A stretch of 31,974 nucleotides of DNA, taken from assembly GCA_044237845.1 (NCBI GenBank), contig JBIIEL010000022.1, forward strand, positions 1-31,974. The letters run 5' to 3'. This document shows, one piece after another, positions 16,329 through 24,941 of the stretch. The DNA comes from QFOX01 sp044237845. GTDB taxonomy: Bacteria > Pseudomonadota > Alphaproteobacteria > Rickettsiales > UBA3002. Every line of letters begins with the position of its first letter. The stretch's first letter is position 1. A program made the position numbers and the translations under genes. Under the pieces are notes generated by a model that did not search any database, was not told the origin of the DNA, and was given only the letters and a program-made list of their open reading frames with translations.

Positions 16329-16436
16329 TTGTTTATGCTTCTCACATGAGCTGTTGAAAAACCCTCGAAAATCACTAGCCAATAGGGTTTGCGCTGCTAT
16401 GGTAGCCGCCATTTCAACGATAGGGCAGGAGCTCCC

Positions 16437-17693
16437 ATGGCTGGTGCAGACGTCAAGGAATTCACCGTATTTGGCCTCAAAATGTGGCAGCAGGTGGTGC
16501 TAGGCCTCGTTCTTGGCATAGCGACCGGGCTTTATTTCAAGGAGGACGCGGCGGGGCTTAAAATCCTCGGCACGGTGTTCATCAACCTCATCAAAATGGT
16601 GGTGGTTCCGCTGATTTTCCTCGCGCTGGTTTCCGGCATCACCAGCATGGGCGACAGCGCGAATTTCAAGCGCGTCGGCATCAAGGGCGTGGGCAGCTAT
16701 CTGTTTACAGCACTGCTCGCGGTGGTCATCGGCCTTGCAGCGGGGCACCTTTTCCAGCCCGGCGTGGGGCTTGACATCAATATCAGCGACTTCACCGGCA
16801 CCGCACCTGCCGCCGCCGCCGATACGCCGCAGATGTCGGTGAAAGACTTCCTGCTCAACCTGATCTCAACCAATATTTTCTATTCCTTTGCCGAGGGCAA
16901 CCTGCTGCAAGTCATCGTGTTCGCGTTTTTCTTTGGCGTGACCATGAACATGATGGGCGAGAAATCCGTCCGCGCCCGTGTGATGATCTATGATTTCAGC
17001 CAGATTATCTTCCGCATGATCGAGTATATCGTGCGCCTCGCACCGCTCGCGGTGTTTGGGTTCATGGCATGGTCGGTCGGCACACAGGGGGTCGAGATTC
17101 TCCAGGTGCTCATCAACCTCGTGGCGGCCGTGCTCGCCGCCTGCGCTTTCCAATACGCACTTTTTGGGGTGATGATTCTGGTGTTTGCGCGCCTCAACCC
17201 ACTCATTTTTTACCGCAAGCTCGTCAACACACAGCTGATGGCGTTCTCCACCTCCTCGTCGAAAGCAACCCTCACCACCGCGATGCGTGAGGTGCAGACC
17301 AAACTCGGCGTATCCGAGCAATCAAGCCATTTTCTGCTGCCGCTCGGCGCAAGTATCAACATGGATGGCACGGCGATCTATCTCGGCATCTGCGCCCTCT
17401 TCTTCGCCCAATTCTTCGGTATCGAACTGCAAACGGCGGACTACGCCATGCTACTGCTAACCTGCACGCTCGGCTCCATCGGCGCGGCGGGCATTCCTTC
17501 CGGCTCCATCATTTTCATGGGTATGGTGCTGCACTCGGTGGGCCTGCCAATCGAAGGCATCGGCCTGCTGCTCGGTGTGGATCGCGTACTCGACATGGTG
17601 CGCACCACCATTAACATCACCGGAGACTGCGCGATTACCCTGATTATCGACGCGACGGAAGATACCCTCAACAAAGAAACCTATAACGCCTAA
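16437..17693 (+). CDS. Dicarboxylate/amino acid:cation symporter (DAACS, GltP/DctA-like)
   Basis: A 418-residue inner-membrane secondary transporter importing glutamate, aspartate or C4-dicarboxylates with protons or sodium. It shows the family marks: MWQQVVLGLVLGIATG at the start, the serine-rich reentrant loop AFSTSSSKATLTT, LPLGASINMDGTAIY in TM7, and the second reentrant loop AAGIPSGSIIFMG. Near the C-terminus DRVLDMVRTTINITGD carries the conserved substrate-binding Asp, Arg and Asn. About eight transmembrane segments are visible. The ATG at 16437 is chosen because CAGGAG lies 5 nt upstream; a further in-frame ATG at 16389 has none. It is followed by secF after 9 bp. Substrate preference is not resolved. 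Confidence 0.92.
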   Translation: MAGADVKEFTVFGLKMWQQVVLGLVLGIATGLYFKEDAAGLKILGTVFINLIKMVVVPLIFLALVSGITSMGDSANFKRVGIKGVGSYLFTALLAVVIGLAAGHLFQPGVGLDINISDFTGTAPAAAADTPQMSVKDFLLNLISTNIFYSFAEGNLLQVIVFAFFFGVTMNMMGEKSVRARVMIYDFSQIIFRMIEYIVRLAPLAVFGFMAWSVGTQGVEILQVLINLVAAVLAACAFQYALFGVMILVFARLNPLIFYRKLVNTQLMAFSTSSSKATLTTAMREVQTKLGVSEQSSHFLLPLGASINMDGTAIYLGICALFFAQFFGIELQTADYAMLLLTCTLGSIGAAGIPSGSIIFMGMVLHSVGLPIEGIGLLLGVDRVLDMVRTTINITGDCAITLIIDATEDTLNKETYNA

Positions 17694-17702
17694 GAGATAA
17701 CT

Positions 17703-18629
17703 ATGAAATTTCCATTCCGTATTTTCCGCGATGTCCCCACCTTCGATTTCATCCGCTACCGCAAGGCAGGCTTTGCGCTGACGATTCTTGGCACGCTGGC
17801 GACCTTTGTCTCGCTTTATGTGAATGGCCTTAATTTCGGCATTGATTTCGCAGGCGGTGTGGTAATGGAAATCCGTACTGAACAGTCCGCAGATGTCGGC
17901 AAAATGCGCACGCTGCTTGAAACAGAGCATACCAAGAACGCCAGCCTGCAAGCCGTGGGCACTGAGGGGCGCGACGTGATGATCCGCCTTAAGCCCGAGG
18001 GCAATGAAAACCAGAACGAAGTGGCGCAGGCCGTGCGAAGCGCGCTGGATGCAGGTTATGGCGCACCGATTGAATATCTGCGCGTCGATTACGTGGGGCC
18101 ACAAGTGGGTGGGGAGCTGGTGCGCGGCAGCTTTATAGCGCTCATCGTCGCCATGGGCGCGATGGCGATCTATCTCTGGTTCCGCTTCGAATGGCAATAT
18201 GGCGTGGGCGGCATTCTCGCCTTGCTGCATGACGCCATTCTCACCGTTGGTTTCTACTCCGTTACCGGCATCGAGTTCAACCTCACCTCGGTCGCGGCAG
18301 TGCTCACCGTCATCGGCTACTCCATCAACGACTCCGTGGTGATTTACGACCGGGTGCGCGAGAATCTGCGCAAGTTCAAAGTAAAATCCATTCCGGATGT
18401 GCTCAATCTTTCCATCAACGAAACGCTGGCGCGTACCTTCATGACCGGCGGCACGCTGCTGATGGCGCTGATCGGCCTTGTCACCTTCGGTGGCGATGTG
18501 TTGTTCGGCTTCTCCGCAGCGATGATTTTCGGGATCATCGTCGGCACCTATTCGTCGATTTATGTGTCGTCAACCATCCTTGTCTATCTCAACCTGCGCC
18601 GTTCGGAGCTGGTTGAGAGCAATGCCTAA
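17703..18629 (+). CDS. secF: Protein translocase subunit SecF
   Basis: A 308-residue subunit of the SecDF complex, which uses the proton gradient to pull proteins across the inner membrane during Sec export. The N-terminal transmembrane segment is followed by the conserved FGIDFAGGVVMEI motif (about residues 41-53) and a short periplasmic domain ending in DYVGPQVGGELVRG. Five more transmembrane segments include the SecF marks NLTSVAAVLTVIGYSINDSVVIYDRVRE and GTYSSIYVSS. Length is typical. secD is not in the window, so the two are unlinked here or secD lies elsewhere. It is 9 bp after the symporter gene and 24 bp before the phosphatase gene; cotranscription is likely. Confidence 0.96.
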   Translation: MKFPFRIFRDVPTFDFIRYRKAGFALTILGTLATFVSLYVNGLNFGIDFAGGVVMEIRTEQSADVGKMRTLLETEHTKNASLQAVGTEGRDVMIRLKPEGNENQNEVAQAVRSALDAGYGAPIEYLRVDYVGPQVGGELVRGSFIALIVAMGAMAIYLWFRFEWQYGVGGILALLHDAILTVGFYSVTGIEFNLTSVAAVLTVIGYSINDSVVIYDRVRENLRKFKVKSIPDVLNLSINETLARTFMTGGTLLMALIGLVTFGGDVLFGFSAAMIFGIIVGTYSSIYVSSTILVYLNLRRSELVESNA

Positions 18630-18653
18630 CTTCATTTTGTTGCGGAGAATCGT

Positions 18654-19358
18654 ATGACAACAACGCGCTGGATTATCGGTGGCCTCATTGCACTGTTGGC
18701 CTATCTCACGCTGCACACATCGGATAAATTCCCCTTCCCGCCACAATTCGTGGAACCACGCGACATCGCGATGGATACGCTGAAGCCACCACCAGCACCA
18801 GATTCTGCCGAGTTCAAACGCTCGCTGGAGGGTATCATTGCCCTGCAAAAGAAACTCAGCGCGAAGGAGAAAGAAGCCATCCTGCATGAAGACCATATCT
18901 CGCCGGAGATGATTGTCTTGCCTGTGCTCGGAGAGAAATACACAGCCGAGAAATATCCGGCGCTTTATACGCTATTGCGCCACGCCGCGTCGGATGCATG
19001 GCGCATCTGCGATATGACGCAGGAATACTGGAAAAGCCCACGCCCGTGGAATGCCGATCCGCGCGTCGAGGCGTTAGCGAAAAAACTCGCGCGTCCTGGC
19101 TACCCTAGCGGCCACACCACCACCAACACCGTGTGGGCGCATGTGCTCAGCGACCTGTTCCCCAATAAACGTTCTGCGCTGCTGACTCGCGCCTATGGCG
19201 TCGCTGGTAACCGCATCAAGGCGGGTGCGCATTTCCCGCATGATGTGGAAGGCGGCAAAAAACTTGCCAAAGCCGTGTATGAAAAAATGCGCACAAGCAA
19301 GGCCTATCAGCGCGAACTCGAGGCTGCGAAGGAAGAGCTGAAAGCGGTGAAGAACTAA
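18654..19358 (+). CDS. PAP2-superfamily acid phosphatase, class A-like
   Basis: A 234-residue exported or membrane-anchored phosphatase. Residues 5-21 form a signal or anchor segment. The PAP2 signature is present in the order R130-P131, PSGH at 151-154, and N186-R187-x5-H193-x3-D197. The nucleophile is H193, with H154 as general acid. The first element, normally K-x6-RP, is altered: Q123 stands where lysine is expected and K127 lies three residues before the arginine. Family members dephosphorylate small phosphomonoesters in the periplasm. GGAG precedes the ATG. The stop overlaps the convergent aminotransferase by 4 bp. A Lys/Glu-rich helix forms the C-terminal 30 residues. Confidence 0.85.
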   Translation: MTTTRWIIGGLIALLAYLTLHTSDKFPFPPQFVEPRDIAMDTLKPPPAPDSAEFKRSLEGIIALQKKLSAKEKEAILHEDHISPEMIVLPVLGEKYTAEKYPALYTLLRHAASDAWRICDMTQEYWKSPRPWNADPRVEALAKKLARPGYPSGHTTTNTVWAHVLSDLFPNKRSALLTRAYGVAGNRIKAGAHFPHDVEGGKKLAKAVYEKMRTSKAYQRELEAAKEELKAVKN

Positions 19359-20773
19359 CCGCCGACAACTTTTACATTGCCGCCATCCAGTGTCGTCCCA
19401 TTAGTCTGCACACCACCAACCGTCACCGTTGGATTATTTTTTTTTACGCCTTCGAGTTGGCTCTCAGCCTCTTTGAGATTAGCAAGTGCCGTCGCGAGCG
19501 ATTTTTCCTCGCCGCAGAAGGTCATGCGCACATGCCAGTCTTTCTGCGCAGCGGGTGAATCCGGCGCATAAAACGGCGCGCCGGGCACGCAACACACGCC
19601 CGCCACATTCACAAGATAACGCATCATCGCGGCGGGAGAGTCGATGCTGTACGCCTCGCCCGTCTCGGAAAGGCTGGCGGGCACGGTGGCACCGCTGAGA
19701 CCAGAGAAATCCACCCAGCCATAAATCGTCGCAGCCGGCGCGTCGACCGACGCGGTGTTGAGCGCGGCGATACCGTCGATCATCATCTTACGTTTTTTGC
19801 TGAGCGTTTCCACCGTCTGGCGGATGAAGCCGTCGCCATACATCAGCGCGGCCTGGGCTTTCAGCTGGTTCTCAACACCCATGCCGCCGCCCTTGCTTTC
19901 ATTCCAGAGCTGGAGGCTTTTCACCATGCCCGCATTCTTGCTGACCACATAGCCCACGCGTTCCCCCGCGAGGCCATACTCCTTCGAAATCGTGCGGAAC
20001 ACCGCCTGACGGCCTGCTTCGAACACGGCCTTCTCGTTCGCACCGCGGCGCAGTGCCGTTTCGATGGGGCGGTCGAACACCAGTTTGCCGTACGGGTCAT
20101 CGTTCACCACCAGCGTTTTTTCAGTTGTGTTTTTTACCTCGGTGAAGAACGCCTCACGCTCCGCTGGTGTATAGTTTGCGCCCGTCGGGTTGCTTGGCGC
20201 GTTGATGAGCACGCCCGCCGGTTCGCCGTATTTCGCTTTGGCGGCCTTGAAATCTTCCGCGCGCATGATGCCGTCTTTCGTCGCGATCTCGATGAGCTTC
20301 ACACCCGCGGGGAACATGTCGTAGTTCGTGGGCCAACCCGGCGCAGCGAGGAACACCACATCACCCGGCTTAAACACGCAGAGCGCGCCATTGAGCGCAC
20401 CTTTGCCACCGGTGCCGACGCATACATCGTCGGCGGTGACAGTCATGCCGGTATCCGTCAGAAATGTTTCTGCCACTGCTGCGCGCAGCGACGGAAGACC
20501 ACCCGTTTCCGAATAAGCATAAAGACGCGAGGGGTCGCGCAGGGTTTTGAAGGTTGGGTTCGTGCTATTTTCTGGCTTCTTTGCATCCGCATAAAGCGCT
20601 GCAAGCCAGCCATTCACTTCCGCTTCCGGCGGTTTTGGGAAGAGATCGCCGATGGTCATCATCTCGACCGACTTACCGCGCGCCTTGGCAGCATCCGCCA
20701 GTTTGCCCGCACTCATCGTCGGCGATGGGCGCATGGCGCTGGGAACTGTAAATTCATGAAAAATCGCGACCAT
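19355..20773 (-). CDS. Class I/II PLP-dependent aminotransferase
   Basis: A 472-residue fold-type-I aminotransferase. The cofactor residues are visible: YSETGGLPSLR near residue 87, NAPSNPTGANYTP (N195), VNDDPYGK (D226, Y228) and SKEYGLAGERVGY with the Schiff-base K264. The substrate is not predictable; aromatic amino acids are possible given the tyrosine pathway in this window, though the gene is not adjacent. The start at 20773 is fixed by GAGG 5 nt upstream; the longer frame to 20851 runs into the divergent gene's region. The conserved domain ends near LKEAESQLEGVKK. A 27-residue Gly/Thr/Val-rich tail follows a run of nine A, where a one-base change would give an immediate stop. Confidence 0.88.
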   Translation of the reverse strand: MVAIFHEFTVPSAMRPSPTMSAGKLADAAKARGKSVEMMTIGDLFPKPPEAEVNGWLAALYADAKKPENSTNPTFKTLRDPSRLYAYSETGGLPSLRAAVAETFLTDTGMTVTADDVCVGTGGKGALNGALCVFKPGDVVFLAAPGWPTNYDMFPAGVKLIEIATKDGIMRAEDFKAAKAKYGEPAGVLINAPSNPTGANYTPAEREAFFTEVKNTTEKTLVVNDDPYGKLVFDRPIETALRRGANEKAVFEAGRQAVFRTISKEYGLAGERVGYVVSKNAGMVKSLQLWNESKGGGMGVENQLKAQAALMYGDGFIRQTVETLSKKRKMMIDGIAALNTASVDAPAATIYGWVDFSGLSGATVPASLSETGEAYSIDSPAAMMRYLVNVAGVCCVPGAPFYAPDSPAAQKDWHVRMTFCGEEKSLATALANLKEAESQLEGVKKNNPTVTVGGVQTNGTTLDGGNVKVVGG

Positions 20774-20952
20774 AACATCCTCGTAGTTTTGTTGCCTTTT
20801 GCTAGACCCGGCGATGGCTGATTTCAAGCCAAAAGCGCGTGTTTTTGGCAAAAATAGGGCGATCTGGCGTCTATTTCACCGGATTGATTGACCTTGGCGG
20901 CAGCCGCCTCTATGGCTGTCGCCCGTTTCACCTCTTACACATGCGATTTCTC

Positions 20953-22788
20953 ATGCTCACCATCAACGACCTCACCTACCGCGTCGGCGGACGCACGCTG
21001 CTCGAACGCGCGTCGCTTTCGATCGGCGCAGGCCAACGCGTCGGGCTGGTGGGGCCAAACGGCATCGGCAAATCGACCCTCTTCAAGCTGATTGCAGGGG
21101 AACTGGTGGCCGATGGCGGCGACATCAACCTCATCAAAAATTCAACCGTGGGCTGGGTTCGACAAGATCTGCCGGAGGATGACACGCCGCTGATCGACAT
21201 CGTTCTGGCGGCGGATACGGAACGTGCAGCGCTGATGCTCGAGGCTGAAACCGTGCACGACCCGGAGCGCATGAGCTATATCTACACCCGCCTCGATGAG
21301 ATCGACGCCTATGACGCGCCCGCCCGCGCCGCGACCATTCTTGCAGGGCTTGGCTTCGATGCAGTCGCCCAGCTGCGCCCGATTTCAGACTTCTCCGGCG
21401 GGTGGCGTATGCGGGTGGCGCTCGCGGCGACGCTGTTTCGTCAGCCCAATTTGCTGATGCTCGATGAGCCGACCAACCACCTCGATTTCGAAGCAATGGT
21501 GTGGCTTGAGAACTATCTGATGCGCTATAAGGAAACGCTGCTCATTATCTCGCATGACCGCGATATTCTGAACAAAACCGTCACCCATATTCTGCATATG
21601 GAAGACAAAAAACTCAACGCCTATACCGGCACCTATGACGAGTTCGAGCGTCGCCGTGCCGAGCGATTACTGAACCAAGCCGCGCTGCGCGAGAAGCAGC
21701 TCAAGCAAAAAGCGCATATGCAGAAATTTGTGGATCGTTTCGGTGCCACGGCGAGCAAGGCACGTCAGGCACAGAGCCGCCTCAAGGCCATCCAGAAAAT
21801 GGACATTGTGGATGCGGTGATGGCCGATCGCGTGACCGCGTTCGAGTTCCCTGAACCGCAGGAATTGCGCTCGCCGCTTATCACCCTCGACCATGTGGAT
21901 GCGGGCTACGTGCCGGGTAAACCCATCCTCAAAAAACTCAACCTGCGCATTGATATGGACGACCGCATCGCCTTGCTCGGCGCGAACGGGAACGGGAAGT
22001 CGACACTGGTAAAGCTGCTCTCCGGCCGCTTGCCGCAACTCGGTGGCGATATTGTCAAATCCGGCAAGCTCAAAGTCGGTTACTTCGCGCAGTTCCAGAC
22101 CGATGAGCTCGATGTGACCAAAACCCCCTACCAGATCATTCAGGAAGCGATGATCGGCCTGCATGAATCACGCGTGCGCGCGGCGCTGGGGCGTTTCGGC
22201 TTCGATAAAGACAAGGCCGACACGCTGGTCGGCAGCTGCTCCGGCGGCGAGAAAGCGCGGCTGCTATTCTGCCTCATGAGCTACGACGCGCCGCATATTC
22301 TGCTGCTCGATGAACCGACTAACCACCTCGATATCGACGCGCGTGAGGCGCTTACCCAGGCCATCAACAACTATACCGGCGCAGTGATTCTCGTCAGCCA
22401 CGACCCGCACCTTGTTGAAAATGTGTGCGACCGTTTATGGCTCGTCGCCGATGCGACCTGCGTGCCGTATGAGGGGGACCTCGACGATTACCGCAGGCTC
22501 GTCGTGCAGCAACGCAAGCGCGAGCGCGAAGGTGCAAAGCAGGAAGCACGCAAAGCCAAGAACGAGAAGAAATCCGGCGGCAATGCCGTGGAAAAGAAAA
22601 TCGCCAAGCAGGAAGAAAAAATCCTCGCGCTGGTGGAAAGCAAAGACACGCTGGAAAACGACATCGCCACCTGCTGCGCCAGCGGGGACGCGAGCCAGCT
22701 TGGCCGACTCAACAAAACCCATGCGGAGATAGTGAAATCCCTCGCCGAGGCAGAGAAAGAACTTGAGACACTGCTCAGTCAGCTTTAG
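20953..22788 (+). CDS. ABC-F family ATPase, YheS-like
   Basis: A 611-residue cytosolic protein with two ABC ATPase domains and no membrane segment, the ABC-F pattern of ribosome-associated translation factors. Domain 1 has Walker A GPNGIGKST (34-42), signature SGGWRMRVALA and Walker B LLMLDEPTNHLD. The linker contains AHMQKFVDRFGATASKARQAQSRLK, typical of the YheS/ABCF3 branch. Domain 2 has GANGNGKST near 344, SGGEKARLLF and ILLLDEPTNHLD. A charged coiled-coil occupies the last 85 residues. The start at 20953 matches the usual family N-terminus MLTINDLTYRVGG; an ATG at 20941 is equally unsupported by a ribosome site. It is divergent from the aminotransferase, and its 3' end overlaps the minus-strand ligase gene by 14 bp. 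Confidence 0.93.
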   Translation: MLTINDLTYRVGGRTLLERASLSIGAGQRVGLVGPNGIGKSTLFKLIAGELVADGGDINLIKNSTVGWVRQDLPEDDTPLIDIVLAADTERAALMLEAETVHDPERMSYIYTRLDEIDAYDAPARAATILAGLGFDAVAQLRPISDFSGGWRMRVALAATLFRQPNLLMLDEPTNHLDFEAMVWLENYLMRYKETLLIISHDRDILNKTVTHILHMEDKKLNAYTGTYDEFERRRAERLLNQAALREKQLKQKAHMQKFVDRFGATASKARQAQSRLKAIQKMDIVDAVMADRVTAFEFPEPQELRSPLITLDHVDAGYVPGKPILKKLNLRIDMDDRIALLGANGNGKSTLVKLLSGRLPQLGGDIVKSGKLKVGYFAQFQTDELDVTKTPYQIIQEAMIGLHESRVRAALGRFGFDKDKADTLVGSCSGGEKARLLFCLMSYDAPHILLLDEPTNHLDIDAREALTQAINNYTGAVILVSHDPHLVENVCDRLWLVADATCVPYEGDLDDYRRLVVQQRKREREGAKQEARKAKNEKKSGGNAVEKKIAKQEEKILALVESKDTLENDIATCCASGDASQLGRLNKTHAEIVKSLAEAEKELETLLSQL

Positions 22789-23968
22789 CCAAACCGCCCA
22801 GATAACGCACCAGCAGCAGGGCAATAAACAGCGTAGCCATCCACCAGTTCTGCCAGATACCGAACGAAGACAAACCCGCAACAAAATAGCTGCTGATCAT
22901 CGCTCCGCTCCATGCCATGTGATCGCGCTCATATTCACGCCAATGCCTGAGCAGTAGAAAAAGGCCGCCCGTGAAAATGATAAGCCCTACCCATCCGAGT
23001 TCTAGCTGAATCTGCACTGCGGGACTATGAGGGTGTAACGGAGAAACTTTTTTCCATTCCGGTGCGTTCTTGTCCTGCGATAAAGGCACAGCACGTGCAG
23101 TATCAAGCCCCCATCCGACCAGTGGCCGCTCTGCCGCCGCAATAAGTGTCATATGCCAGATATAAATACGATGTTGGCTGGATTGCGGCAGAATATGCTC
23201 TACCTCCCGCGCACCTAAAAACGGTTTTTCAAGCTGTGCAAAGAGCGTTGTAAAGCTGAGCAGAAATAAGGGAAGCGCAATGATCAGGGCACGCCCCGAA
23301 AATACAGGCCAACGACGTATAAGAAAGAAGGCGACTCCACCCGCCATCAGGCCAAACTGGGCAGATAAGCTGTTGCTGGTGAGTAGCGCCGCTGCCAAGA
23401 ACAGCAGAAGCCCCACTGCAAGGCGCTTGGCACCCAACCGAGTTAACCCCAATGCCAGTGGCCAGAAAAAAACTACCAAAGCACAGAGGCCTCGATTGAT
23501 GTTTTTCTCTATAAACCTTTCGTAGTCTGCGCCTGCAAAACTATAGGCACGATGCATCAGTCCTCCACTCGGCAACAGTTCAAACAGCATCAGCAGACTA
23601 ACAAGTCCCATGCCGTAGGCCGCGAAGCGCAGCCCCCGCAGCGAAAGTGGTGGCATCTGCCTGACATGAATACAGGCCAGAATACCGATGACGCCCATCA
23701 AGAAAATCCGCAATGCCGTGACAACGCTACGTTCTGGCGTAATGGACCAAGCTGCACTCAGTAGTCCCCACCCTGCCATCACAGTGAGCACAGCTAGAGG
23801 CAAAAAATAGCGTGACTGACGAAGCCCAGCCAAAATATTTTTCCTCGGGCGCACATGGAGCAGCACGAGTAGCGCGAGTAGCACCAAAACAGGTGTCATC
23901 GCCATGCCGCTAAAAAAAACAACAAGCGGCGTGGCAATAATCAAGGTATAAAAAAGAGCCGCGAGCAT
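22775..23968 (-). CDS. O-antigen ligase/polymerase-like membrane protein (Wzy_C/WaaL family)
   Basis: A 397-residue polytopic membrane protein with ten or more hydrophobic segments. The Wzy_C-type core is recognisable: SNSLSAQFGLMAGGVAFF, RIYIWHMTLIAAAERPLVGWGLDT, and the periplasmic HPHSPAVQIQLELGWVGLI loop whose histidines are hallmark residues of WaaL-like ligases. Such proteins join or polymerise surface glycans at the periplasmic face. Ligase and polymerase cannot be separated by sequence. The start at 23968 (AAGAG upstream, membrane segment directly after) is preferred. An in-frame ATG at 24013 overlaps the divergent gene's ATG, and a TTG lies at 24028. The divergent neighbour also looks glycan-related. 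Confidence 0.85.
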   Translation of the reverse strand: MLAALFYTLIIATPLVVFFSGMAMTPVLVLLALLVLLHVRPRKNILAGLRQSRYFLPLAVLTVMAGWGLLSAAWSITPERSVVTALRIFLMGVIGILACIHVRQMPPLSLRGLRFAAYGMGLVSLLMLFELLPSGGLMHRAYSFAGADYERFIEKNINRGLCALVVFFWPLALGLTRLGAKRLAVGLLLFLAAALLTSNSLSAQFGLMAGGVAFFLIRRWPVFSGRALIIALPLFLLSFTTLFAQLEKPFLGAREVEHILPQSSQHRIYIWHMTLIAAAERPLVGWGLDTARAVPLSQDKNAPEWKKVSPLHPHSPAVQIQLELGWVGLIIFTGGLFLLLRHWREYERDHMAWSGAMISSYFVAGLSSFGIWQNWWMATLFIALLLVRYLGGLAKAD

Positions 23969-24011
23969 AAATCTCTTGCGTGAATCGTGATTTCTAGCAT
24001 CACTACATCTC

Positions 24012-24941
24012 ATGCAGCCCTCAATCAATCAAAAAATCCAATTACGTTACCCAGCCACGGACTTATGGCACTCCGGCATCGTACATCTGCCGATTGCGAC
24101 GCTGCTTGCACCCAATGCATTACTGAAAGCCAAGATTACGTGGCTTCCAGAACCAGGAAACTTTTGTTTCATCGCCGACCCGTTTGCTCTTCAGCAGGAC
24201 GGAAGAACCACTGTTTTTGTAGAAACCTATGATTATCGTACAAAGCACGGAAGGATAAACTACTACAGCTACGATGCGAGCTATCAGTTGCTCACGCAAG
24301 GAACCGCGCTTAAAACATCTTTCCACCTCTCCTACCCCTACCTGATTGAGGAAAAGGGCGAGGTCTATATGCTGCCGGAGCAACACCAGAGCGGCAAGCT
24401 GACGCTCTATCGTGCCGCGCGATTCCCCGATCAGTGGGAACCTGTCGCGACCTTACTTGATATTCCCGCGATTGACGCGAGCATCATTCAGCAGGATGGC
24501 AAATGGTGGATGTTTTATACGCTGCCCGGCGAGGATAACCGACCACTGCGTGAACTTCATGTGGCCTATGCGGATAGGCTAATGGGGCCATGGACAATGC
24601 ATTCCGGCAATCCGGTACGCACGGGACTCGAATCTTCGCGCCCCGGAGGTACGCCCTTTCATCACGAGGGGCAGCTCTATTTACCTACGCAGGACTGCCG
24701 GAAAAGTTATGGTGATGCGATTACCATGCTGCGTATCGACGTACTCACACCAACCACATTTGCAGCAACGCCGGTGACGCGCCTATCGCCAGACGGCGTT
24801 TACTTTGCCTACCCGGATGGGTTGCACACGCTTTCCGCCTGCGGGGATGTCACGCTGATCGACCTGAAGCGCGTGGATTACTCGCCTAAGCGCAAATGGA
24901 TTAATCTCGAACGGCGGATACGCAGACTGCTACCTATTTAG
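24012..24941 (+). CDS. Five-bladed beta-propeller protein, GINT1-N/glycosidase-like
   Basis: A 309-residue soluble protein without signal peptide. Repeated blade-like patterns are visible: FCFIADPFALQQDGRTTVF, GEVYMLPEQHQSGKLTLYR, DASIIQQDGKWWMFYT, and RPGGTPFHHEGQLYLPTQDC. These resemble the propeller domain found in bacterial surface-glycan gene clusters and in the N-terminal domain of plant glucosamine inositolphosphorylceramide transferase, related in fold to GH43/GH130 glycosidases. Conserved Asp residues at blade starts (FIADPF, IDASII) could be catalytic or binding. The precise activity is unknown. The ATG at 24012 has no clear ribosome site. It diverges from the O-antigen-ligase-like gene, suggesting a shared role in surface polysaccharide, and its end overlaps maiA by 8 bp. 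Confidence 0.65.
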   Translation: MQPSINQKIQLRYPATDLWHSGIVHLPIATLLAPNALLKAKITWLPEPGNFCFIADPFALQQDGRTTVFVETYDYRTKHGRINYYSYDASYQLLTQGTALKTSFHLSYPYLIEEKGEVYMLPEQHQSGKLTLYRAARFPDQWEPVATLLDIPAIDASIIQQDGKWWMFYTLPGEDNRPLRELHVAYADRLMGPWTMHSGNPVRTGLESSRPGGTPFHHEGQLYLPTQDCRKSYGDAITMLRIDVLTPTTFAATPVTRLSPDGVYFAYPDGLHTLSACGDVTLIDLKRVDYSPKRKWINLERRIRRLLPI

